Shown here one piece after another: positions 36,612-45,187 of a stretch of DNA of 64,000 nucleotides; the first letter of the stretch is position 1, and each line of letters begins with the position of its first letter. The stretch comes from Vagococcus acidifermentans (GTDB lineage Bacteria > Bacillota > Bacilli > Lactobacillales > Vagococcaceae): positions 32,456 through 96,455 of the forward strand of contig NZ_NGKC01000012.1 in NCBI RefSeq assembly GCF_003987655.1, given 5' to 3'. The translations under genes were made by a program, and so were the position numbers. The notes below the pieces were generated by a model. It was given only the letters and a program-made list of their open reading frames with translations. It did no database searches and had not been told where the DNA came from.

Positions 36612-36969
36612 TCTCACTCACTACTTTCTTAAAATTTTCCACATCTTCTTCCGTACCATTAAATTCAAAGGCAAACACTAACGGCACATCATAGTCTCTG
36701 GCGATGTCTTTTGCCGTATAAATAAAGAGGTCACCAAAATTTCGGTTTCCTCCGCCTGCAACACCTTGCATATGCTGTTGATTATCCTTGTACTCAATAA
36801 AGTCGTTCACTACTTCCGTGACATCTTCATCATAAGTAGGAACGACCAGGATAAAGTCTTCGTCCATGGCATGAAACGGATTATTAGCATCTATCTCGTA
36901 AGCCGGCAAAGACAATTTTTTTATAAAGCGACGTGTTTGACCAGTTAAAGTAAAATAAACGAGCTTCAT
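36589..36969 (-). CDS. nrdI: NrdI flavodoxin-like protein
   Basis: A 126-residue flavodoxin-like protein that supplies the oxidant needed to load the dimanganese-tyrosyl radical of NrdF. The FMN loops are VYFTLTGQTRRFIKK, VPTYDEDVTEVV and AGGGNRNFGDLF. It lies between nrdH (1 bp) and nrdE (overlapping), the standard order. Confidence 0.94.
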   Translation of the reverse strand: MKLVYFTLTGQTRRFIKKLSLPAYEIDANNPFHAMDEDFILVVPTYDEDVTEVVNDFIEYKDNQQHMQGVAGGGNRNFGDLFIYTAKDIARDYDVPLVFAFEFNGTEEDVENFKKVVSEIESERTN

Positions 36970-36970
36970 G

Positions 36971-37204
36971 TTAAACTGCCAAAGTTCTTAATTGATCAGG
37001 GCGGAAACCGACAATTGTCAACTTCGCATCAGGTGTTGTCAAGATAGGCACACTGCGGAACCCTTTTTCTTTTAGAGTATCTATATATTGTGGCTCATTG
37101 TCAATGTTGATTTCTGTATAAGATACGTCTTTGTCTGCCAGAAATTTCTTTGTCATTTTGCACTGAGGGCAGTTGTTCTTTGTATATAAGGTAATATTTT
37201 TCAT
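36971..37204 (-). CDS. nrdH: NrdH glutaredoxin-like redoxin
   Basis: A 77-residue redoxin with the active site CPQC (residues about 11-14 of MKNITLYTKNNCPQCK) and the closing block VGFRPDQL. It reduces NrdE using thioredoxin reductase. ATG at 37204 follows GGGAGGAC by 9 bp; a longer frame to 37225 runs through that ribosome site and is rejected. First gene of the nrd operon. Confidence 0.95.
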   Translation of the reverse strand: MKNITLYTKNNCPQCKMTKKFLADKDVSYTEINIDNEPQYIDTLKEKGFRSVPILTTPDAKLTIVGFRPDQLRTLAV

Positions 37205-37242
37205 GATAAAAGTCCTCCCAATCACTTTTGATTACAAATATT

Positions 37243-37270
37243 AGTATAACCTCTCTACAGAAAAAGTCAA
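37243..37270 (-). promoter_or_regulatory. Promoter of nrdHIEF
   Basis: On the minus strand TTGACT, 16 bp, TATACT. NrdR boxes lie immediately upstream. Confidence 0.8.
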
Positions 37271-37277
37271 CACAAAA

Positions 37278-37325
37278 ACACTATATCTTGTGTATGTGAA
37301 TTAACTGAAACACTACAGAAGGTAT
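37278..37325 (-). promoter_or_regulatory. Tandem NrdR boxes
   Basis: ACACTATATCTTGTGT (37278-37293) fits the NrdR box consensus. A degenerate second box, ACACTACAGAAGGTAT, starts exactly 32 bp away (37310), the usual three-helical-turn spacing of paired NrdR boxes. They should mediate dNTP/ATP-responsive repression of nrdHIEF. Confidence 0.7.
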
Positions 37326-37466
37326 GTGAAATAAGTAATAAGAGTGTTGCTGTATGCTTTCAGCTGATTTTTCATCACAAAAGACTGCAAATTTATTTTT
37401 CCCCGGCTGAAAAATCACAAAGTTTGCTCGTGCATCACCGCAAGATTTTTATCAAGCATTCAGCTA

Positions 37467-37482
37467 ACACTATATATAGTAG
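37467..37482. promoter_or_regulatory. Third NrdR-box-like palindrome, nearer feoA
   Basis: ACACTATATATAGTAG contains the perfect palindrome ACTATATATAGT and matches the NrdR consensus better than the second box of the pair. It lies about 100 bp upstream of the feo promoter and 200 bp from the nrd promoter, without a partner at 32 bp. Confidence 0.45.
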
Positions 37483-37578
37483 AAACCGACTGGCTGACGA
37501 ATTTTAAGCGCCAGTTTATAGAAAGACTGAGCAGTGGCTGTGTTAAAAAATAATTAATGACGAAATGCACAAACTGCA

Positions 37579-37607
37579 TTGACATTTACGGCATTAGTCA
37601 GTAAAAT
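37579..37607 (+). promoter_or_regulatory. Promoter of feoAB
   Basis: TTGACA, 17 bp, TAAAAT: a perfect -35 and near-perfect -10. Confidence 0.85.
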
Positions 37608-37621
37608 GAAGGTGTTGATGT

Positions 37622-37640
37622 GAGAATGATTATCATTAAC
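37622..37640. promoter_or_regulatory. Fur box of feoAB
   Basis: GAGAATGATTATCATTAAC matches the 19-bp Fur consensus at 16 positions and lies just downstream of the -10, where a bound repressor would block initiation under iron repletion. Confidence 0.8.
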
Positions 37641-37714
37641 AATGTTAATCGTCACACAAATCGAATCAGTGAATAACGTTGATGAACGTTTTATTTAAAA
37701 GAGGAGTGTATAGA

Positions 37715-38209
37715 ATGTATCCGCTATCAAAGTGTGAGACGAACACAGAATATATTTTTCTCGGATTTTCAAAAAAATCTCCTTACGAAAATCATCTTCT
37801 CGGGTTGGGGCTGGTCAAAGGGACCACCATTCAGATTTTGTCTTTTTCCAGCAATAACCAGATGATTGTCCATTTTCAGAACAGCCGTGTCGGCATCGAC
37901 AGTCATGTTGCAGAAGACATTTTAGTTTCTAAAAAAGAAGGAAACAGTGTGCGCAAGTATATGTCGCTAAATGATATGCCGGTCGGGACGAAAAGTGTCG
38001 TGGAAGGTATTTTGGGGAAAGGCGCAGTGAAGCGCCGTTTAATGGACATGGGGCTGACCAAAGGCACACCGATTCTGCTGCGGAAGGTGGCACCGCTGGG
38101 GGACCCGATCGAAGTGGCCGTGCGCGGCTACCAGCTGACCTTGCGAAAATCGGAAGCAGACCTGATTTTAATCAGAGACATGGGGGATAATGAGCATGAA
38201 AAAAATTGA
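37715..38209 (+). CDS. feoA: Two-domain FeoA ferrous iron transport protein
   Basis: A 164-residue protein with two FeoA (SH3-like) domains in tandem: residues about 1-75 (YPLSKCETNTEYIFLG...LGLGLVKGTTIQIL) and about 88-164 (MSLNDMPVGTKSVV...RRLMDMGLTKGTPILL...LTLRKSEADLILI). FeoA is usually one domain of about 75 residues that binds FeoB. The second domain is the canonical one; the first is more divergent. ATG at 37715 follows AGAGGAGTG; an upstream ATG at 37682 has no ribosome site. It overlaps feoB by 14 bp. Confidence 0.88.
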   Translation: MYPLSKCETNTEYIFLGFSKKSPYENHLLGLGLVKGTTIQILSFSSNNQMIVHFQNSRVGIDSHVAEDILVSKKEGNSVRKYMSLNDMPVGTKSVVEGILGKGAVKRRLMDMGLTKGTPILLRKVAPLGDPIEVAVRGYQLTLRKSEADLILIRDMGDNEHEKN

Positions 38210-40343
38210 AATTGCCTTAGTCGGTAATCCTAACAGCGGCAAAACCAGCCTGTTTAACGAATTGACGGGCGCCAACCAGTATGTCGGCAACTGGCCCGGC
38301 GTGACTGTTGAAAAAAAATCAGGGAAATTAAAGAAGAATGCCAATGTGACATTTCAGGATTTGCCGGGCATTTATTCCCTGTCTCCCTATTCCCCTGAAG
38401 AAATCATCGCCAGAGATTACCTTGTCACAGATGACGCAGATGCGGTGCTGAATGTGGTTGACGGTACGAATCTGGAAAGAAACTTATACTTGACCACTCA
38501 GCTGATGGAAATCGGGCTGCCGGTCGTTGTTGCAGTTAATATGATGGATATCGTGGAAAAATCAGGCACCAACATCAATCTCGACAAGCTGGCATACGGT
38601 CTTGGCGTGCCTGTTGTCGGCATGAGTGTCGTAAAGAGAAAAGGCATCAAGGAAGCTGTCCAGCGTGTCACGGATGAAGCGGAGCAGGTGTTTCCGGAAG
38701 AAACATTTCCGACTTATGACAGCCGCTTGGAAGTAGCGCTAAATGAAATCGCCCAGCTGCTTGACGGTCGGGTGCCAGCGAAAAAAATGCGCTGGTACAC
38801 ACTGAAACTTTTTGAAAGAGACAAACGCGTACAAGATGAGCTGGCTCTTTCAGATACCATTTGTCAGGAAATCGAAGAAGTAATCGCCATTACGGAAAAA
38901 ATATTTGACGACGAAAGCGAAAGCATCGTCATCAATGAACGCTATGATTTTATTACAAAACTGGTCCAATTGAGCACTATAGACAAGGAGCGCTTCCAGC
39001 TTTCTCTCAGTGACAAAATCGACCGCATCGTGACCAACCGCTGGCTGGCGCTCCCGATTTTTGCGCTTGTCATGTGGGTCGTCTATTATCTTTCTATCCA
39101 AACCGTCGGCACGATGGCGACAGACTGGACCAATGATGTGCTCTTCGGCGACATCGTCCCTAATGCTGTAGCTGCTTTCCTAGAATCGATTAAAGTTGCA
39201 CCATGGATGCAGGCGTTGATTTTAGACGGTATCATCGCCGGTGTCGGTGCCGTACTCGGATTTTTGCCGCAGCTTATCGTGTTGTTTCTGTGCCTGGCCT
39301 TCTTGGAAGACTGCGGGTACATGGCGCGGATTGCGTTTGTCATGGACCGTTTGTTCAGAAAATTCGGCTTGAGCGGCAAATCTTTCATACCGATGCTGGT
39401 GGCTACCGGCTGCGGTGTGCCCGGCGTGATGGCGACCCGGACCATTGAAAATGAACGGGACCGCCGTATGACAATCATGACCACGACGTTTATGCCATGT
39501 TCGGCCAAACTGCCGATTATCGGCCTGATTGCCGGCGCGTTTTTCCCCGGCAACAGCTTTGTTGCTCCGTCAGCTTACTTTATCGGAATAGGTGCGATAG
39601 TCCTGTCGGGCATCCTGTTAAAGAAAACACGTCTTTTTTCAGGCGATGCCTCGCCATTTATTATGGAGCTGCCGGCTTATCATATGCCGCGCATGAAAAA
39701 TGTGGTCGTGCAAACATTTGACCGCTCCAAATCCTTTGTTAAAAAAGCAGGAACGATTATTTTCGTGTCTTCCATTGCTATCTGGTTCATGCAGTCGTTT
39801 AATTTCCGGCTGCAGATGGTGGATACCGAGCACAGCATCCTTGCCGCACTCGGAAACAGCATCGCATTCATCTTCACGCCGCTGGGCTGGGGAGAATGGA
39901 AAGCAACCGTGGCAGCTATTATGGGCTTGATTGCAAAAGAAAATGTGGTCGGGACATTTGGTATTCTTTATGGACAAGCGGAAGTTTCTGAACTCGGGAA
40001 TGAAATCTGGCCCGCATTGAGCCAGGCCATGACACCAGTTGCAGGCTATTCTTTCCTCGTCTTTAATCTGTTGTGTGCACCTTGTTTTGCTGCAATCGGG
40101 GCGATTCGCCGGGAGATGGGCGATGCTAAATGGACGACGTTGGCGATTGCTTACCAGTGTGGGTTGGCGTATGCTGTGAGCTTGGTGATTTATCAGCTGG
40201 GCAGCTTCCTGTTTGAAGGAGCGCCATTCGGTTTTGGCCAGATAGTGGCAGTCGTTCTGATTCTGCTGGTCGTTTTCGGCCTAATAAGGAAGCCAAAATC
40301 CTTTGACCGGGGACTGGATGTATCAGCTGTGAAAATATTGTAG
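38196..40343 (+). CDS. feoB: Ferrous iron transporter FeoB
   Basis: A 715-residue Fe2+ transporter. The N-terminal G domain has G1 GNPNSGKTS, G2/G3 near VGNWPGVTVEKKSG and DLPGIYSLSPYSPEE, and G4 NMMD. The membrane part has the paired Gate motifs LVATGCGVPGVMATRTI and AKENVVGTFGILYG. The second ATG (38196) has GGGGGA 8 bp upstream. The gene follows feoA and precedes a small Cys-rich partner, all under the Fur box. Confidence 0.95.
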   Translation: MKKIEIALVGNPNSGKTSLFNELTGANQYVGNWPGVTVEKKSGKLKKNANVTFQDLPGIYSLSPYSPEEIIARDYLVTDDADAVLNVVDGTNLERNLYLTTQLMEIGLPVVVAVNMMDIVEKSGTNINLDKLAYGLGVPVVGMSVVKRKGIKEAVQRVTDEAEQVFPEETFPTYDSRLEVALNEIAQLLDGRVPAKKMRWYTLKLFERDKRVQDELALSDTICQEIEEVIAITEKIFDDESESIVINERYDFITKLVQLSTIDKERFQLSLSDKIDRIVTNRWLALPIFALVMWVVYYLSIQTVGTMATDWTNDVLFGDIVPNAVAAFLESIKVAPWMQALILDGIIAGVGAVLGFLPQLIVLFLCLAFLEDCGYMARIAFVMDRLFRKFGLSGKSFIPMLVATGCGVPGVMATRTIENERDRRMTIMTTTFMPCSAKLPIIGLIAGAFFPGNSFVAPSAYFIGIGAIVLSGILLKKTRLFSGDASPFIMELPAYHMPRMKNVVVQTFDRSKSFVKKAGTIIFVSSIAIWFMQSFNFRLQMVDTEHSILAALGNSIAFIFTPLGWGEWKATVAAIMGLIAKENVVGTFGILYGQAEVSELGNEIWPALSQAMTPVAGYSFLVFNLLCAPCFAAIGAIRREMGDAKWTTLAIAYQCGLAYAVSLVIYQLGSFLFEGAPFGFGQIVAVVLILLVVFGLIRKPKSFDRGLDVSAVKIL

Positions 40344-40357
40344 AAAGAGGGAAGAAG

Positions 40358-40498
40358 ATGTCGACGTTTATTCTCGGAGTACTTATTTTTGGCGCCGCCG
40401 GCCATGTGATTTATAAATACTGGATAAAACGCGAGCCGACATGCGACTGTGCGTCATCCGATTGTCCAGTGAAAGAAAAAGCAACCAAAACACCATAG
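40358..40498 (+). CDS. FeoB-associated Cys-rich membrane protein
   Basis: A 46-residue protein with one N-terminal membrane helix (MSTFILGVLIFGAAGHVIY) and a short cytoplasmic tail with three cysteines in CDCASSDC. This matches the small FeoB-associated family found after feoB in Firmicutes, which may fill the place of FeoC. GAGGGAAGAAG precedes the ATG, 14 bp after feoB. A terminator follows. Confidence 0.85.
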   Translation: MSTFILGVLIFGAAGHVIYKYWIKREPTCDCASSDCPVKEKATKTP

Positions 40499-40505
40499 CG
40501 ATTAC

Positions 40506-40540
40506 CACCGGCTTTCAATCATAGAAGCCGGTGTTTTTTT
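40506..40540 (+). terminator. Terminator of the feo operon
   Basis: CACCGGCTT pairs with AAGCCGGTG, followed by seven T. Confidence 0.92.
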
Positions 40541-40600
40541 GACAAATCGCCGGTCTTTACTTACAATAAAACAATCACTACTGAAGATAAGGACACTGCT

Positions 40601-41533
40601 ATGAAGAAACTACTGATTATCGTCGGAGCCGGAGTACTGCTGGGTGCGGCTGCCGGCTTAATGTGGGGCGTCAATTATTTGTTTGATTACGCCATCGCAT
40701 CCGGCAAAAAAGAATTTGTCGGCGGTCATGAACAGCAGCGCCGCAACGGCGAAGAATTCAAGGAATGGGCATTTGCGGAGACAGCCCCTGCCACAGTTAC
40801 ACTGACATCGAGAGATGATTTGACGCTCCGCGCCACGCACTTTGTCCAGCAGCAAACCACTCAACCAAAGTTAGCCATTATTGCGCATGGATACGGCAAT
40901 TACTCCGGCAATATGTCTGCCTATGCAGAGCTGTTCTATGAATTGGGATACGATGTGTTATTGCCTGATGCCCGTGCTCACGGGTATAGTGAAGGACAAT
41001 ATATCGGATTTGGCTGGCTCGACAGATTGGATTATGTGGATTGGATCGACAACATGCTGGATCATTATGGCCAGCAAGTAGAGATTGTTTTGTACGGTTT
41101 AAGCATGGGCGGCACGACGGTCATGATGACCAGCGGGGAAACACTGCCTCACCAAGTAAAAGCTGTGATCGAAGACTGCGGATTTGATTCGGTTAAAAAT
41201 GAGCTGACATTTCAGCTGAAAGACATGTTTAATTTACCGGCGTTCCCGTTGATTCCGCTCACGTCATTTTACACACAACTGCGTGCCGGCTATAATTTCA
41301 ATGAAGCCAGTGCCATCGCCCAACTCCGGAAAAATAAATTGCCGACATTGTTTATCCACGGTAATCAGGATTCCTTTGTACCAACTGAGATGGTGAATTC
41401 TGTTTACGAAGCCACGCAAGGACCAAAAGAACTTTTGATTATCGAAGGAGCTGACCATGCCCAATCACTGGAAACAAGTCCGGAAAAATACCAGAAGGAA
41501 GTCAAACAATTTCTGGAAAAATATGTGCGCTGA
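40601..41533 (+). CDS. Membrane-anchored alpha/beta hydrolase
   Basis: A 310-residue hydrolase with an N-terminal signal or anchor helix (LLIIVGAGVLLGAAAGLMWG). Catalytic elements are oxyanion AHGYGNYSG, nucleophile GLSMGG, the acid in HGNQDSFVP and the His in EGADHAQSL. It belongs to the serine aminopeptidase/BAAT-like group of secreted or membrane hydrolases in lactic acid bacteria. The substrate is unknown. Its own terminator overlaps the stop codon. Confidence 0.83.
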   Translation: MKKLLIIVGAGVLLGAAAGLMWGVNYLFDYAIASGKKEFVGGHEQQRRNGEEFKEWAFAETAPATVTLTSRDDLTLRATHFVQQQTTQPKLAIIAHGYGNYSGNMSAYAELFYELGYDVLLPDARAHGYSEGQYIGFGWLDRLDYVDWIDNMLDHYGQQVEIVLYGLSMGGTTVMMTSGETLPHQVKAVIEDCGFDSVKNELTFQLKDMFNLPAFPLIPLTSFYTQLRAGYNFNEASAIAQLRKNKLPTLFIHGNQDSFVPTEMVNSVYEATQGPKELLIIEGADHAQSLETSPEKYQKEVKQFLEKYVR

Positions 41534-41558
41534 TTGCCTGAAACAGCGCACATATTTT
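41519..41558 (+). terminator. Terminator overlapping the end of the hydrolase gene
   Basis: AAATATGTGCGCTG pairs with CAGCGCACATATTTT; the left arm is the last codons of the gene. Confidence 0.8.
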
Positions 41559-41593
41559 CAAAAAAAAGGCTAAACCTTTTTGTATCTCTCCCC

Positions 41594-41622
41594 TTGAAAT
41601 AATAATTTGTAAGTGATAAAAT
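41594..41622 (+). promoter_or_regulatory. Promoter of tRNA-Lys
   Basis: TTGAAA, 17 bp, TAAAAT, about 20 bp before the tRNA. Confidence 0.75.
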
Positions 41623-41642
41623 AAAAAAGTAGTCAAATTTTT

Positions 41643-41715
41643 GGGCTGTTAGCTCAGTTGGTAGAGCAACGGACTCTTAATCCGTGGGTCGCGGGTTCGA
41701 TCCCCTCACAGCCCA
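41643..41715 (+). tRNA. tRNA-Lys (CUU)
   Basis: A 73-nt cloverleaf: acceptor GGGCTGT/ACAGCCC, D arm GCTC...GAGC, anticodon stem ACGGA/TCCGT with loop CTCTTAA (anticodon CTT, CUU in RNA), T arm GCGGG TTCGATC CCCTC, and discriminator A. The 3' CCA is not encoded. It decodes AAG. Confidence 0.95.
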
Positions 41716-41725
41716 TAGTCATTAT

Positions 41726-41782
41726 GATGCTGATATGTCAACGTTTGTAGAGCGTTTTAAAACATATCAGCATTATTTTTTT
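41726..41782 (+). terminator. Terminator of tRNA-Lys
   Basis: TGCTGATATGT pairs with ACATATCAGCA, followed by a T-rich stretch. Confidence 0.8.
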
Positions 41783-41965
41783 ATGCTTTTTCATAAAGTT
41801 TTTTATTAAACAATCGCATGGATTTAGTAATGGCCACTTTGTTTTATATACTACATATAAAGATGTTTGAGATGGTTGTTTTCAATTAAAAAGAGTCTGC
41901 TGTGACCGGTCATGAGTTGGTATGAACGTTCTTTTTTGCTTTCTAAAACAGCACATGCACTTTAT

Positions 41966-42523
41966 TTACCCCCACCCAATACACCGTTCAAAATCATACC
42001 AGTTTCCATTTTCGGCGATACTCACTCGGTAAATATCAGGCATGGTCATTTTTCTAAAATCAGCATAGGTAAATGATGCTGTTAATGTGTGAAACAAGAC
42101 GCTGAAAGCCGTGCCGTGACCGCAAATAATCAGATTTCCGGAGCTTTCATTTATGATGTCATGGCAAACAGTCATGATGCGTTCTTTGACTTGATTAAGA
42201 GATTCCCCATTTTTCATCCGATAGGTCGGTTCCGCCCATTGTTTTCGCGTAAAGTCCGTAAAATCACTGACCCAAGTGCCGACACATCGTTCCCTTAAAT
42301 CTGTTTTCACGGTAATGGGGAGTCCCAAATGTTCTGCTGTTGGTTTGATTGTATCTGCTGCCCGTTTAAACGGACTGGCATAAATGGCCTTAATGTGTTT
42401 TTCAGCAAAAAAAGCAGGCAACTCTTCAGCTGCTTTTAGTCCCGCTTGCGTCAGCGGAGCAGTTTGTTCGTCCGTGACGGTGATATCCCGCTGGGCATGT
42501 CTGACAAAATAGATTGTACGCAT
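41966..42523 (-). CDS. Histidine phosphatase family protein
   Basis: A 185-residue phosphatase of the phosphoglycerate-mutase-like branch. The catalytic RHAQ (residues 8-11) and second His in CGHGTAFS are present, with the family block IYASPFKRAADTIKPTAEHL. It probably dephosphorylates a small phosphate ester; the substrate is unknown. AAAGGAGATAAACC precedes the ATG. Single gene. Confidence 0.85.
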   Translation of the reverse strand: MRTIYFVRHAQRDITVTDEQTAPLTQAGLKAAEELPAFFAEKHIKAIYASPFKRAADTIKPTAEHLGLPITVKTDLRERCVGTWVSDFTDFTRKQWAEPTYRMKNGESLNQVKERIMTVCHDIINESSGNLIICGHGTAFSVLFHTLTASFTYADFRKMTMPDIYRVSIAENGNWYDFERCIGWG

Positions 42524-42632
42524 GGTTTATCTCCTTTTGATGAGTGATATAAAGAAAAGCTCGTTTCCTTCCCAACCGCTGTCAGATTGGGCAACTCAGC
42601 CTAAAAAAGTGTTTATTTAAGACATATTTATC

Positions 42633-42652
42633 GATATGATTATCATAATATC
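42633..42652. promoter_or_regulatory. Candidate Fur-like site upstream of the histidine phosphatase gene
   Basis: TATGATTATCATA is a 6-1-6 palindrome with the same ATGATTATCAT core as the feo Fur box, about 110 bp upstream of the minus-strand gene. Outer positions fit Fur less well. Confidence 0.3.
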
Positions 42653-42679
42653 ACTATCAATAAAGAAATGATACCATGA

Positions 42680-42913
42680 GGCTGTGTTGTCTCAAAGGCG
42701 TTTCAATCAAACTATCAGCACACCGATGATGTAACAGATCTGCTTCTGGTTCATGTCGGCGACGTTGTGTTGACTATACAAAGCTTGCAATTCTATGCGG
42801 AATCCATACACGCCGGCCGGCAAATGAAAGTGCTGTTACAGATCAAGTTATCTGCAAGGAAAGGTTTAACAAGCATGATGATGTCAATATTATTGTCTTT
42901 CTGTTATACTTAA
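42680..42913 (+). other. Open frame without a start codon, possible decayed gene
   Basis: In the 500-bp gap before the GNAT gene one frame stays open for 77 codons (for example YQHTDDVTDLLLVHVGDVVL, then SLQFYAESIHAGRQMKVLL) to a TAA, with no upstream start codon. The residue composition looks protein-like. It may be a gene remnant or chance; no family was recognised. Confidence 0.25.
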
Positions 42914-43030
42914 CGCAGGTTAATGATTGTAAACATATCAATAAACCTTCTTAAAAGACATATTCTGCAAATTATTTATAGCAGGATGTCGTTCGAAAAA
43001 TGTTGGTAAATACAAAAAAGGAGAGATAAC

Positions 43031-43312
43031 ATGAAGATTATGAGACGTGATAATCGCTTCATTGCGATTGATGAGGACAAAAACGCTGCTCTGGGCCAGA
43101 TAACTTGGGTTGAGGAAGACGGCAGAATCGTCATTGAACATACCTTTGTCAAAGAAGAATATTCCGGTCAAGGAGTTGGCCGAGCTTTGCTGGATGAGGT
43201 TGTTGCACTGGCACGAAGCAATAATCAGAAAATCATTCCGCAATGTGTGTTTGCCATCAAACAATTCCACGACAATCCTGAAGAATTTGCGGACGTGTGG
43301 GAGAAAAAATAG
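43031..43312 (+). CDS. Short GNAT-type N-acetyltransferase (YjdJ-like)
   Basis: A 93-residue GNAT domain of the small COG2388 type. The acetyl-CoA loop is EEYSGQGVGRALLDEVVALA, and the end IIPQCVFAIKQFHDNPEEFADV is diagnostic of this subgroup. AAAGGAGAGATAAC precedes the ATG. Its acceptor is unknown. Single gene with a terminator. Confidence 0.87.
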   Translation: MKIMRRDNRFIAIDEDKNAALGQITWVEEDGRIVIEHTFVKEEYSGQGVGRALLDEVVALARSNNQKIIPQCVFAIKQFHDNPEEFADVWEKK

Positions 43313-43321
43313 CTGATATCA

Positions 43322-43357
43322 GACCATAATGTCATTGAGATGTTATGGTCTTTTTAT
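43322..43357 (+). terminator. Terminator of the GNAT gene
   Basis: AGACCATAA pairs with TTATGGTCT, followed by TTTT. Confidence 0.85.
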
Positions 43358-43376
43358 ATTGTCAGCGGGCTATCAG

Positions 43377-43405
43377 TTTTCATCGAAAAAAAAATATGCT
43401 ATAAT
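43377..43405 (+). promoter_or_regulatory. Promoter of pyrG, extended -10
   Basis: TGCTATAAT at 43397-43405 is an extended -10; the -35 (TTTTCA) is 17 bp upstream. A leader of about 125 nt follows. Confidence 0.65.
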
Positions 43406-43537
43406 ACCACCTGTAAAAAAATACAAGTGCATTTGCTTTGATGGGCTATCCAACAGAATCGTTACGGTTTAATATCAACCAGTACGATTTTTTTCGTTTT
43501 TCGGGGGGATACACTTGGACAAAGGGGATGGATGGTT

Positions 43538-45124
43538 ATGAAAAAATATATCTTTGTCACTGGCGGTGTTGTGAGCGGTTTTGGAAAAGGTATTACAGCG
43601 GCAAGCTTGGGGAGACTGCTGAAGCAGCGGGGACTGAAGGTTATTTCGCAAAAATTGGACCCGTACATCAACGTGGATTGCGGCACGATGTCCCCTTATC
43701 AACACGGGGAAGTGTTTGTCACAGAGGATGGTGCGGAAACAGATTTGGACTTGGGGCATTATGAACGGTTCATCGATGAAAATTTGAATCAGTATTCCAA
43801 TTTGACAAGCGGCAAAGTTTACTGGGAAGTGCTGAATAAAGAAAGAAAGGGCGAGTATTTGGGTGAAACGGTGCAGGTGATTCCCCATATTACTCAGGAG
43901 ATCAAGGACTTCATTTATAAAGTTGACAGCCAAAATGAGGCAGATATCGTGATTAGTGAAATCGGCGGGACGATTGGCGACATCGAATCACAGCCGTTTC
44001 TGGAAGCTATCCGCCAAATCGGTTTTGAGCTGGGAAGGGAGAATTGCCTGTACATCCATGTCACGCTGGTGCCTTACATCAAAAGCAGCGGCGAACACAA
44101 ATCCAAACCGACGCAGCACAGTGTACGTGAACTGCAGGCATTGGGTATCACACCGAATATCATTGTGACCCGCAGTGACGAGGTGCTTGATGACAGCATA
44201 CTGGAAAAAATTGCTCTTTTTTGCAACGTGAAAAAATCATGTGTCATTCAAAATACGACCATCGATACATTATATGAATGTCCTTTGCTGTTGGAAGAAG
44301 CTGGTTTTTCTGACATTGTCTGCCGCGAGCTGCAGCTGTCAACCAAACCGGCGGATTTGTCTGATTGGCGGCGTCTGATAGGCCGCATCAAGCATCTGGA
44401 ACGTGAGGTCACGATTGCTTTGGTCGGTAAATATGTGAAGTTGCATGATGCCTACTTGTCAGTCGTCGAGGCGCTGAAACATGGTGGGTTTGAAAACAAC
44501 GCCCGCGTGACAATCAAATGGGTCGACAGTGAAGCGTTGACACAGGACACCAGTCTTTTGGCAGGTGTGTCAGGCATTATTCTGCCCGGCGGATTTGGCG
44601 GCCGGGGGATTGAGGGGATGGTGCTGGCATGTCAGTATGCCAGAGAGCACGACATACCATTTTTTGGCATTTGTCTCGGCATGCAGATTGCCTCCATTGA
44701 ATTTGCCCGCAATATCTTGGGACTTCAAGCAGCCAACTCCAGCGAATTTGCTCCGGCAGGACGGCATAATGTCATAGACTTGATGGCGGAGCAAATGGCG
44801 GTGACAGATAAGGGCGGCACAATGCGCCTCGGTGCGTATCCGTGTGTGTTAGACAAAGACTCAGCCGCCTACCGTGCATACGGCAAAGAGTTTATCAGCG
44901 AACGCCACCGGCATCGCTATGAATTCAATAATGCGTACCGGGAGAGCTTTGCTGCAAACGGGATGATGATTGCCGGTACGAGTCCGGATGATTTGCTGGT
45001 GGAATGTGTGGAGTATACGGACAATAGATTCCATATCGGGGTCCAGTACCACCCTGAGTTTTTGTCCCGTCCGGATAAAGCCCATCCGTTGTTCCGTGAA
45101 TTTATCAAAGCAGCGCTGAACTGA
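43538..45124 (+). CDS. pyrG: CTP synthase
   Basis: A 528-residue enzyme making CTP from UTP, ATP and glutamine. The synthetase domain has [48 protein letters not shown] and [17 protein letters not shown]; the glutaminase domain has the GICLGMQ cysteine and catalytic QYHPEF His/Glu. Two usually constant spots differ: SGFGKG where SSLGKG or SGLGKG is common, and VDCGTMS for VDPGTMS. ATG at 43538 is preferred (family start); 43532 is also in frame. A bidirectional terminator follows. Confidence 0.93.
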   Translation: MKKYIFVTGGVVSGFGKGITAASLGRLLKQRGLKVISQKLDPYINVDCGTMSPYQHGEVFVTEDGAETDLDLGHYERFIDENLNQYSNLTSGKVYWEVLNKERKGEYLGETVQVIPHITQEIKDFIYKVDSQNEADIVISEIGGTIGDIESQPFLEAIRQIGFELGRENCLYIHVTLVPYIKSSGEHKSKPTQHSVRELQALGITPNIIVTRSDEVLDDSILEKIALFCNVKKSCVIQNTTIDTLYECPLLLEEAGFSDIVCRELQLSTKPADLSDWRRLIGRIKHLEREVTIALVGKYVKLHDAYLSVVEALKHGGFENNARVTIKWVDSEALTQDTSLLAGVSGIILPGGFGGRGIEGMVLACQYAREHDIPFFGICLGMQIASIEFARNILGLQAANSSEFAPAGRHNVIDLMAEQMAVTDKGGTMRLGAYPCVLDKDSAAYRAYGKEFISERHRHRYEFNNAYRESFAANGMMIAGTSPDDLLVECVEYTDNRFHIGVQYHPEFLSRPDKAHPLFREFIKAALN

Positions 45125-45140
45125 TTGCTGTTTTCCGTTG

Positions 45141-45187
45141 AAAAAGCGGGGAAGACATTTCCTAAATGCCGTCTTCCCCGCTTTTTT
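45141..45187. terminator. Bidirectional terminator after pyrG
   Basis: AAAAAGCGGGGAAGAC pairs with GTCTTCCCCGCTTTTT. The stop codon of the converging kinase gene lies in the loop. Confidence 0.9.
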
